Part shown: one piece after another, positions 1 to 5,661 of the stretch
How positions within the stretch are numbered: position 1 is the first letter of the stretch
How the letters are laid out: the number at the start of each line of letters is the position of its first letter
DNA from: an uncultured Lachnospira sp.
GTDB taxonomy: Bacteria > Bacillota > Clostridia > Lachnospirales > Lachnospiraceae
Direction: 5' to 3'
NCBI GenBank assembly: GCA_934343805.1
Contig: CAKRIN010000048.1
Span: 1 to 7,965, forward strand
Length of the DNA stretch: 7,965 nt
Program-made: the position numbers and the translations under genes
Notes under the pieces: model-generated
Told to the model about the DNA's origin: nothing
Databases searched by the model: none
What the model saw: only the letters and a program-made list of their open reading frames with translations

Positions 1-20
1 CGCGGGTTATACTTGTCCAT
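1..20 (-). CDS. Possible 5' end of the next gene, cut by the window edge
   Basis: An ATG at 20-18 opens a frame that reads M-D-K-Y-N-P-R to the window edge. The same frame is open backwards to a TAG at 77-75, so GTG (74 or 71) or TTG (47) starts are also possible; the segment read from GTG-74 to the edge is 24 complete codons. From about position 44 leftwards the codons (GAT, AAG, ACA, CGC, ATC, CGT, GAC, AAG, TAT, AAC, CCG) resemble those in the neighbouring genes, which mildly favours real coding. I do not recognise the protein. It does not look like the start of ilvC (ketol-acid reductoisomerase), which follows the thioesterase in Bacteroides as I recall. The alternative is that this stretch is untranslated leader or a small RNA. 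Confidence 0.3.
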
Positions 21-113
21 ACGGATGCGAGCTGTATTCTTATCCAAAGAGAGCCTGTTTGATCCGTCCACCACCTATCCAAGGTAGCGGCTCTGGGTTT
101 TATTTTTTATTTC
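1..113 (-). other. Leader or small-RNA region with potential stem and pseudoknot
   Basis: This is the transcript expected from the promoter at 120-151, with a start near 115-112. Reading on the minus strand, AGAGCC (94-89) can pair with GGCTCT (55-50). GCTACC (88-83) can pair with GGTGGT (75-70, two G-U pairs) around a 7-base loop. ACGGAT (67-62), in the bulge on the right side of this stem, is perfectly complementary to ATCCGT (26-21) further downstream, which would make a pseudoknot. I recognise no known riboswitch, tmRNA, RNase P or SRP RNA sequence. The pairings are short enough that chance cannot be excluded, and part of the stretch may instead be coding. Confidence 0.3.
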
Positions 114-119
114 CGACTG

Positions 120-151
120 CAAAGGTAAGAAATTCCCATGAAACCACCAAA
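120..151 (-). promoter_or_regulatory. Bacteroidetes-type promoter downstream of the thioesterase gene
   Basis: On the minus strand a TTTG box (151-148) is followed after exactly 20 bases by TACCTTTG (127-120). This fits both elements of the Bacteroidetes housekeeping promoter (TTTG, 19-21 bases, TAnnTTTG). It starts 8 bases after the thioesterase stop codon and points away from that gene, so it should give whatever lies left of the window its own transcript, starting near 115-112. No terminator is visible between the thioesterase stop and this promoter, so read-through may add to expression. Confidence 0.75.
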
Positions 152-159
152 TTTTTCTT

Positions 160-972
160 TCATTTTTTTGTAAATTTCATCTTACTTCTTACGATTTCCA
201 CCTCATCTGAGCTATTTTTGCTTATTTTTGTTATTTTTATGCAATATTCTTCGCATTTTTCCACTTCATTTGTTTTTTCCAAATAGAAATTGAGTTGGTC
301 ACCTTGATGACTTTCTGCTACATAAGCAACCTCAAATCGTTGCAAAAAGTGAGTTCTGTAATAATCCAAATCAAAGAGATCGAGGACATGTTCTATGTAT
401 TTCACAGAATTGATGTGTCCATTCACGTCTACATCATTGTAATAAGTATTGATTGTGCGCACCAATTTAGCATCCTTACTCATTTTTACTCTTGAGCTGG
501 CATCTATTGGGCATGGTGTTTCTTCATCAATATATTCTTTGATGAGTCCATCATTGATGCTGAAAATATCAACAGGCTGTCGGGTATCAGTATCTATCAT
601 TGCCCAGACACTCTTACCATAACCATAGATTTTTTCTTCTATATCCGCAGAAGAAGCATCTACCTTTCCACAGATTTTGAAATCACGGGCAGTGAAATAC
701 TTCATAGCATTCTCAACCCAAGTCTCTACGAAAAACTTATCATAAGACTTTGGCATCTCTGTCATTTCTATTGCCAGTCGGCTAAGCACCCATGTTTTGT
801 GACGAGGCATCAGGTAATTCATTCCATACCCACGGTCATTACTATGAAAATCGGCAGCATTGAGCAGATGATTGCCCAGGTGCCCCATAAAAAGATGGCT
901 GGAAAAATCACAATGGAATGGTTCTGCCAAAAACTCGTATCGTCCTACTTTACTTAATAATTCTGGTTTCAT
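160..972 (-). CDS. Acyl-ACP thioesterase (bacterial FatA/FatB-like, double hotdog)
   Basis: A 270-residue cytoplasmic enzyme that should hydrolyse fatty acyl-ACP to free fatty acid and ACP. The sequence resembles the Bacteroides acyl-ACP thioesterases of the plant FatA/FatB superfamily: an N-terminal hotdog repeat (about 8-140, with the conserved stretch MGHLGNHLLNAADFHSNDRG and then TWVLSRLAIEM) and a C-terminal repeat (about 155-270). The catalytic segment is at 182-194, DVNGHINSVKYIE, with D182, N184 and H186 in the D-x-N-x-H pattern. E220 is the likely fourth residue. The position equivalent to the plant cysteine next to it is S221. At 270 residues it is somewhat longer than Bacteroides relatives (about 245-250 from memory), with extra residues near 103-113 and 235-245. 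It lies 193 bases after ilvN, behind a terminator, so it probably has its own promoter. Chain-length preference cannot be read from sequence. Confidence 0.9.
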   Translation of the reverse strand: MKPELLSKVGRYEFLAEPFHCDFSSHLFMGHLGNHLLNAADFHSNDRGYGMNYLMPRHKTWVLSRLAIEMTEMPKSYDKFFVETWVENAMKYFTARDFKICGKVDASSADIEEKIYGYGKSVWAMIDTDTRQPVDIFSINDGLIKEYIDEETPCPIDASSRVKMSKDAKLVRTINTYYNDVDVNGHINSVKYIEHVLDLFDLDYYRTHFLQRFEVAYVAESHQGDQLNFYLEKTNEVEKCEEYCIKITKISKNSSDEVEIVRSKMKFTKK

Positions 973-1013
973 TTTACTAGATCTTTAAATCAATTGTCCC
1001 GTACTAAAAATAC

Positions 1014-1044
1014 CAAGTCTATTTTACATATTATTTATATCAGT
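1014..1044 (-). promoter_or_regulatory. Weak candidate promoter for the thioesterase gene
   Basis: The gap between the ilvN terminator and the thioesterase start (973-1099) is very A/T-rich. The best -7-like box is TAGACTTG (1021-1014), one mismatch from TAnnTTTG, with a poor -33 box (ACTG, 1044-1041) 19 bases upstream. A second -7-like box, TATTCTTG (1069-1062), has no recognisable -33 partner. A promoter is expected here because of the terminator upstream, but neither match is convincing alone. Confidence 0.25.
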
Positions 1045-1099
1045 TCACCTTTTTATATATACAAGAATAAAACGACTTGCTAAAAACTATACTCATAAT

Positions 1100-1150
1100 A
1101 AAAAAAGGCCCTTGTTTCCCTACATTTTTTACTTGCAGGAAAACAAAGGC
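1100..1150 (-). terminator. Intrinsic terminator after ilvN
   Basis: Sixteen bases past the ilvN stop, the minus strand can form a 13-bp stem (1150-1138 with 1120-1108, two G-U pairs, no mismatch) around a 17-base loop, followed by one C and seven T residues (1106-1100). This is a standard rho-independent terminator in the direction of the operon. It would end the ilvDBN message before the thioesterase gene, although partial read-through is possible. Confidence 0.85.
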
Positions 1151-1165
1151 TCCTATTCTTATCAT

Positions 1166-1711
1166 TTAATCTTCTGCATTCTGCTTCAAATAGTCAGAAA
1201 TTGGCTCATCAAAACTTCTTGTTACAGCAATACGTCCGCTACGAGTATACTGCAACAGGCAATCATAACTATTAAGCTGATGGAAAAGATCAGTAATATC
1301 CTCTGTCAATCCCGCCAAGAGCACGGTACTGTAAGTAGGATTAACCTCCATCATACGCGCATCATGCTTACGAATGGTACGCGAAACCTCTGGGTTCTCC
1401 AACAAAATAGGAGTAGAAATCTTGAAAAGAGCCACCTCATGAATGAAAATCTGATCATCGGTATAGTAATCACTCTTCACGACATCGATTTTCTTCTCAA
1501 TAGCCTTGTTGATCTTCTCTATCTGCTCAGGATCGCTCCATACGGTAATGGTATACTTATGAATGTTCTTAATGCTACTGGCAGAAACATTCAAGCTCTC
1601 AATATTAACCTGTCTACGAGTAAATACTGCGGTAATCTGATTAAGGATACCCGCAATATTCTCTGAGTAAACGAGCAGTGTATATAATTTCTTTTCGTTA
1701 TTATTCTCCAT
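1166..1711 (-). CDS. ilvN: Acetolactate synthase small (regulatory) subunit
   Basis: A 181-residue regulatory subunit of acetohydroxyacid synthase, which activates the catalytic subunit and mediates feedback inhibition by valine. Residues about 9-82 form the ACT domain. Aligned by eye with E. coli IlvH, N18, G21 (in ENIAG) and N36 (in VNIESL) match N11, G14 and N29, residues tied to valine binding and sensitivity, so feedback control is probably kept. Residues about 88-165 form the usual C-terminal domain of the small subunit (HEVALFKI onwards). The length is normal for the long-type small subunit. It starts 36 bases after the ilvB stop and is the last gene of the operon. The name ilvH would be equally valid by similarity. 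Confidence 0.95.
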   Translation of the reverse strand: MENNNEKKLYTLLVYSENIAGILNQITAVFTRRQVNIESLNVSASSIKNIHKYTITVWSDPEQIEKINKAIEKKIDVVKSDYYTDDQIFIHEVALFKISTPILLENPEVSRTIRKHDARMMEVNPTYSTVLLAGLTEDITDLFHQLNSYDCLLQYTRSGRIAVTRSFDEPISDYLKQNAED

Positions 1712-1747
1712 TGTCCTTTTCTTTTAATAGTGAAGCTAAGCTACATC

Positions 1748-3463
1748 TTAATAGTTAAGTTCAAGCTGCATTTCTTCCACACTCTTACCAGGCAGAGTCA
1801 TCGGTACGATGTCCTCGTTCTCCTTGATGGCACACTCCAGAAGGTATGGTCCCTTAGTGGCTATCATCTTCTCAACCTTTTCCTTGAGATCCTTGCGGTC
1901 GATAACCACATCGTATGGGATGCCGTAAGCCTTGGCTATCTCCTCATAATGAGGATTCAGCATATGGGTGAAAGAATGACGTCCCCCAAACATCAAGTCT
2001 TGCCACTGTCGGACATTACCCAAGTAATTGTTGTTCAAGAGAATCATTTTTACTGGAGCCTGCTGCTCCATGATAGTACCCAATTCCTGAATATTCATCT
2101 GGAATCCACCATCACCAAAGAAACAGCAGATTGTTCTATCCGGAGCACCGAAAGTAGCACCGATAGCAGCAGGAAGGCCGAAGCCCATGGTTCCGAAACC
2201 ACCACTGGTTACAATACTCAACTTCTTTGTAAACTTGAAGTAACGGCTGGAAATCATCTGGTTCTGACCGACATCATTTACCAGAACAGCCTCATTATGA
2301 GTAGCTTCAGTAACCACATTGGTAACCTCACCCATCAAGAGAGGACCCTCTGTAGGATGAATATCCTTCTCTATTACCTTTTCCTGCTCCTGCTGACGAT
2401 ATTCCTCAAAAGAATCTCTCCACTCACGATGAACATTCTTATTCAAAAGACGAGTGATTGCCGGCAGGGTCTGCTTACAGTCACCAACAACAGCAACATC
2501 GGTTTTGATTACCTTGTCGATTTCAGCCTTATCAATATCCAAATGGATGATTTTAGCCTGCTTGGCATACTTGGAAGGAACACCGGTAATACGATCACTA
2601 AAACGCATACCGATAGCAATGAGCACATCGCATTCCTGGGTCTTCATGTTGGTTGCATAAGAACCATGCATACCAAGCATACCCATATTGAGGGGGTGAT
2701 TGCTAGGAAGAGCAGAAAGACCGAGCAAGGTGCGACCTGCCGGAATATCAGCCTTCTCCAAGAACTCAACCAATTCATTATGCGCTCCACCCAATTCTAC
2801 ACCATGTCCCACAAGGGCAAAAGGCTTCTTTGCCTGATTGATGAGTTCAGCAGCCTCAGCTACAGACTTCTCATCAATCTTTGGATATGGATTATAAGAT
2901 GTAACTTTTTCACATTTTACAGGCTCCCACTCACAAGTTGCAAGCTGAGCATTCTTTGTAAAGTCGAGCACTACTGGACCAGGACGACCACTGCGGGCAA
3001 TATAAAACGCACGACTTACAGCCCAGGCAACATCCTCAGGACGACGAATCTGATAAGCCCATTTAGAGATTGGCTGGGTAACACCCACCAAGTCAACCTC
3101 TTGGAAAGCATCTGTACCCAAAGCCCCTACACCTACCTGTCCGGCAATAACCACGATAGGTGTAGAATCCATCATGGCATCAGCAATACCTGTAAGAGTA
3201 TTAGTTGCTCCAGGACCACTGGTCACGAGTGTTACGCCCACTTCGCCACTGACTCGGGCATAGCCCTGTGCAGCGTGAGCAGCAGCCTGCTCATGACGTA
3301 CCAAGATGTGATCAAACATCTTCTTCTCTCCTCTCGTGTAACCATACAGTGCATCAAACACTGGCATGATGCTGCCACCTGGATAACCGAAGATGGTCTT
3401 AACCCCTTCGTTATGCAGTGAGCGCATCAAGGCTTCAGCTCCTGTTATTACTTCTTTTGCCAT
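1748..3463 (-). CDS. ilvB: Acetolactate synthase large (catalytic) subunit
   Basis: A 571-residue thiamine-diphosphate enzyme that condenses two pyruvates to 2-acetolactate, or pyruvate with 2-oxobutyrate to 2-aceto-2-hydroxybutyrate: the first common step to valine, leucine and isoleucine. Domains in order: the pyrimidine-binding domain (about 4-170) with the FGYPGG motif at 25-30 and catalytic E58 in RHEQA; the central domain associated with FAD in this family (about 195-330); the pyrophosphate-binding domain (about 390-540) with GDG at 450-452 and NNNYLG at 477-482, the Mg-ThDP motif. The full length and the GMLGMHG segment (261-267) mark it as biosynthetic acetohydroxyacid synthase rather than catabolic AlsS or pyruvate oxidase. 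The start MAKEVITGAE fits the family and has no Shine-Dalgarno sequence. Nothing is broken or missing. It lies between ilvD (107-base gap) and its partner ilvN. Confidence 0.97.
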   Translation of the reverse strand: MAKEVITGAEALMRSLHNEGVKTIFGYPGGSIMPVFDALYGYTRGEKKMFDHILVRHEQAAAHAAQGYARVSGEVGVTLVTSGPGATNTLTGIADAMMDSTPIVVIAGQVGVGALGTDAFQEVDLVGVTQPISKWAYQIRRPEDVAWAVSRAFYIARSGRPGPVVLDFTKNAQLATCEWEPVKCEKVTSYNPYPKIDEKSVAEAAELINQAKKPFALVGHGVELGGAHNELVEFLEKADIPAGRTLLGLSALPSNHPLNMGMLGMHGSYATNMKTQECDVLIAIGMRFSDRITGVPSKYAKQAKIIHLDIDKAEIDKVIKTDVAVVGDCKQTLPAITRLLNKNVHREWRDSFEEYRQQEQEKVIEKDIHPTEGPLLMGEVTNVVTEATHNEAVLVNDVGQNQMISSRYFKFTKKLSIVTSGGFGTMGFGLPAAIGATFGAPDRTICCFFGDGGFQMNIQELGTIMEQQAPVKMILLNNNYLGNVRQWQDLMFGGRHSFTHMLNPHYEEIAKAYGIPYDVVIDRKDLKEKVEKMIATKGPYLLECAIKENEDIVPMTLPGKSVEEMQLELNY

Positions 3464-3486
3464 TTATCTAATATATAAAAATGATA

Positions 3487-3527
3487 AGAGAACTGGGATT
3501 TCCGTGAAAGAAACCCCAAAATTCTCT
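3487..3527 (-). other. Two-part hairpin between ilvD and ilvB
   Basis: In the 107-base gap the minus strand can pair AGAGAA (3527-3522) with TTCTCT (3492-3487), and inside that GGGGTTTC (3517-3510) with GAAATCCC (3502-3495), eight pairs with one G-U, around a 7-base loop. The two stems are separated by a 4/2 internal loop. There is no T-run directly after it, so it is not a convincing terminator. A message-stabilising, processing or differential-expression role inside the operon message is possible. No promoter of the Bacteroidetes type is seen in this gap. Confidence 0.45.
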
Positions 3528-3570
3528 CAGATTAATTCAAACTATCTTTTTTATTTTTCAGCTGGAAAAA

Positions 3571-5373
3571 TTAATCGATGATTCTAACACCACCCTTATC
3601 TGCCGAACTTACACTCTGAGCGTATGCACGCAAAGCCTTGCTTACCACACGATTACGCTTCAATGGCTGTTGTGGGCGCGCAGCAAGCTCCTCATCAGAG
3701 AGTTTCACATTGATAGAACGGCTAGGAATATCTATGACGATGATGTCACCATCCTTGATTTTACCGATGTTACCACCTGCAGCAGCCTCTGGACTGATGT
3801 GACCGATACTCAAACCTGATGTACCGCCAGAGAAACGACCATCAGTAAGAAGGGCACATTCCTTTCCGAGATGACGGCTCTTGATATAAGAGGTAGGGTA
3901 AAGCATCTCCTGCATACCTGGTCCACCCTTAGGACCTTCGTGTGTGATGACCACACAATCACCAGAGTTCACCTTACCACCAAGGATACCCTCGCAGGCA
4001 TCTTCCTGAGAATCGAAGCATACTGCTGGACCCTCGAAATGCCAAAGCACAGGATCCACACCAGCAGTCTTCACGACACAACCATTCTGTGCGATATTAC
4101 CAAAGAGAACAGCAAGACCACCATCCTTGGTATAAGCATGTTCGAGATCACGGATACAACCATTCTCTCTATCTGTATCAAGACTTTCCCACTGTGCATC
4201 CTGACTTCCCATCTGAGTAGAGAATTTTCTGCCAGGAGCAGAATGATAGATGCGGTCTGCCTCAGGATCAATCTCTGCACCAGTGATATCATACTTCTTC
4301 ATCTGTTCATCGAGTGTCTTACCATCCACGCGCTTTACAGCACCATTAATCAAACCACCCTTGTTAAGTTCGTTCAGGATACCCAAGATACCACCGGCAC
4401 GGTTGCATTCCTGCACACTATACTTCTGAGTATTAGGCGACAACTTACAGAGGCAAGGCACCTTACGGCTCAATTGGTCTATATCTTCCATCTTGAAGTC
4501 AGCACCAGCTTCCTGAGCTACAGCCAGAAGATGGAGCACGGTATTGGTACTACCACCCATAGCAATATCAAGAGTCATGGCATTGAGGAATGCATCACGG
4601 GTAGCAATATTACGTGGCAATACACTCTCATCACCATCCTCATAATAAGCATAGGCATTCTTCACAACCTGACGAGCCGCAGCCTTGAAGAGTTCTATGC
4701 GGTTCTTGTGGGTAGCGAGAATAGTACCATTGCCAGGAAGACTCAAGCCGATAGCCTCAGTAAGAGAGTTCATGGAATTGGCAGTAAACATACCAGAACA
4801 GCTACCGCAACCAGGGCAAGCGCACTGCTCAATCTGCTTCATCTCCTCATCACTCACGCTGGTATCAGCACCCTTAATCATAGCTGTAATCAAGTCGGCA
4901 TTCTCCCCCTTCCAGCGACCGGCTTCCATCGGACCTCCAGAACAGAATACGGTAGGGATATTCAGGCGCATAGAGGCCATCAACATACCAGGAGTTACCT
5001 TATCACAGTTAGAGATGCAAATCATAGCATCGGCCTTGTGAGCATTCACCATATATTCCACAGAATCAGCAATGATATCGCGACTTGGGAGTGAATAGAG
5101 CATTCCGTCGTGACCCATAGCGATACCGTCGTCTACAGCGATGGTATTGAATTCGGCAGCATAGCAGCCCATTGCCTCAATTTCCTTCTTGACAATCTGA
5201 CCAATTTCATGAAGATGAGTATGACCAGGAACAAACTGTGTAAAGCTGTTCACGATAGCAATAATTGGTTTACCAAACTGCTCGTGTTTCATACCTGCAG
5301 CTACCCAAAGAGCTCGGGCACCCGCCATTCTTCTGCCTTCAGTACAGACGCTACTTCTTAATGGATGTTTCAT
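3571..5373 (-). CDS. ilvD: Dihydroxy-acid dehydratase
   Basis: A 600-residue iron-sulfur enzyme that dehydrates 2,3-dihydroxy-3-methylbutanoate and its isoleucine-pathway homologue to the 2-oxo acids, the step before transamination to valine and isoleucine. Visible motifs: [11 protein letters not shown] (81-91), metal-binding region; [10 protein letters not shown] (121-130) with C123 and the lysine carbamylated in this family (K125); [11 protein letters not shown] (186-196) with C192 as the other likely cluster ligand. Where plant and mycobacterial enzymes have a third ligand cysteine, this protein has [10 protein letters not shown] (42-51), as in the E. coli enzyme, so an oxygen-sensitive 4Fe-4S cluster is inferred. 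[20 protein letters not shown] is conserved near the C-terminus. An in-frame ATG 33 bases earlier (5406) would give 611 residues. I prefer 5373 because family members begin at this point (LRSS...[11 protein letters not shown]) and the sequence before it is A-rich, while 5406 follows a T-run. First gene of the operon. Confidence 0.96.
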   Translation of the reverse strand: MKHPLRSSVCTEGRRMAGARALWVAAGMKHEQFGKPIIAIVNSFTQFVPGHTHLHEIGQIVKKEIEAMGCYAAEFNTIAVDDGIAMGHDGMLYSLPSRDIIADSVEYMVNAHKADAMICISNCDKVTPGMLMASMRLNIPTVFCSGGPMEAGRWKGENADLITAMIKGADTSVSDEEMKQIEQCACPGCGSCSGMFTANSMNSLTEAIGLSLPGNGTILATHKNRIELFKAAARQVVKNAYAYYEDGDESVLPRNIATRDAFLNAMTLDIAMGGSTNTVLHLLAVAQEAGADFKMEDIDQLSRKVPCLCKLSPNTQKYSVQECNRAGGILGILNELNKGGLINGAVKRVDGKTLDEQMKKYDITGAEIDPEADRIYHSAPGRKFSTQMGSQDAQWESLDTDRENGCIRDLEHAYTKDGGLAVLFGNIAQNGCVVKTAGVDPVLWHFEGPAVCFDSQEDACEGILGGKVNSGDCVVITHEGPKGGPGMQEMLYPTSYIKSRHLGKECALLTDGRFSGGTSGLSIGHISPEAAAGGNIGKIKDGDIIVIDIPSRSINVKLSDEELAARPQQPLKRNRVVSKALRAYAQSVSSADKGGVRIID

Positions 5374-5407
5374 ATCTTTCTTATCTAAATTTCTATTCAA
5401 TATCATG

Positions 5408-5430
5408 AAAAAGAGCCTTCAAAATGCTCC
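5408..5430 (-). other. Small attenuator-like hairpin in the ilvD leader
   Basis: Between the predicted transcript start (near 5442) and the chosen ilvD start, GGAGC (5430-5426) can pair with GCTCT (5416-5412) around a 9-base loop, followed by a run of T residues (5412-5408). The five-pair stem is weak for a terminator. Its position in a biosynthetic operon leader makes partial attenuation conceivable. No leader peptide with its own stop codon is seen: the ATG at 5406 just after it is in frame with ilvD. Confidence 0.25.
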
Positions 5431-5448
5431 AGATTCTATAATTGAGTG

Positions 5449-5480
5449 CAAAGATACAGAGAATTTATGTAATAACCAAC
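5449..5480 (-). promoter_or_regulatory. Promoter of the ilvDBN operon (Bacteroidetes type)
   Basis: The minus strand has TATCTTTG (5456-5449), a full match to TAnnTTTG, preceded after 20 bases by GTTG (5480-5477), three of four for the TTTG -33 box. The predicted transcript start is near 5444-5440, leaving a leader of about 70 bases before the ilvD ATG at 5373. It is the only convincing promoter before ilvD, so it should drive ilvD, ilvB and ilvN as one message ending at the terminator at 1100-1150. Confidence 0.75.
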
Positions 5481-5550
5481 TAATTTCGCATAAACTTTCA
5501 AAATAACGCTATTTTTTGTTAGAAAATACAATAAATTGCTTACGATTTAT

Positions 5551-5582
5551 TATAGAATACGCACATTTATATAGAATTGTGC
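5551..5582 (-). promoter_or_regulatory. Repeated octamers and inverted repeat upstream of the ilv promoter
   Basis: TATAGAAT (plus-strand reading) occurs at 5551-5558 and again at 5570-5577, 19 bases apart start to start, about two helical turns. A third copy in opposite orientation lies at 5433-5440, next to the predicted transcript start. GCACA (5561-5565) and TGTGC (5578-5582) form an inverted repeat over the second copy. These could be a regulator's binding sites roughly 100-140 bases before the start, but the region is very A/T-rich and the repeats may be chance. No known operator is recognised. Confidence 0.2.
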
Positions 5583-5586
5583 AATC

Positions 5587-5637
5587 AAAAATCCACGAAA
5601 CACATGAAATTCTGCAATATTCATGCATTCCGTGGAT
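5587..5637 (-). terminator. Intrinsic terminator after the arabinofuranosidase gene
   Basis: Twenty-four bases past the stop, the minus strand forms an 18-bp stem without mismatches (5637-5620 with 5608-5591, three G-U pairs) around an 11-base loop, ending in a run of five T residues (5591-5587). The stem is exceptionally long and the T-run short. It separates the glycosidase transcript from the ilv operon. There is no T-run on the other side, so it works in the minus direction only. Confidence 0.75.
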
Positions 5638-5661
5638 ACTTCTATGTTATCTGATAAAAAA

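Noticed and set aside
1112..1666. 184-codon open frame on the plus strand opposite ilvN
   Set aside because: It begins inside the ilvN terminator stem and otherwise only mirrors ilvN codons.
1730..3421. 563-codon open frame on the plus strand opposite ilvB
   Set aside because: It mirrors a clear ilvB gene, its protein resembles no family and is rich in Ser, Thr, His, Ile and Leu as expected of a reverse-strand shadow, and no promoter precedes it.
3871..5094. 407-codon open frame on the plus strand opposite ilvD
   Set aside because: A shadow of ilvD with no recognisable domain, no promoter and odd composition.
5374..5406. Eleven-residue N-terminal extension of IlvD, or a leader peptide rich in Ile and Leu
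   Set aside because: There is no stop to make a leader peptide, and family alignment plus the A-rich upstream sequence favour the ATG at 5373.
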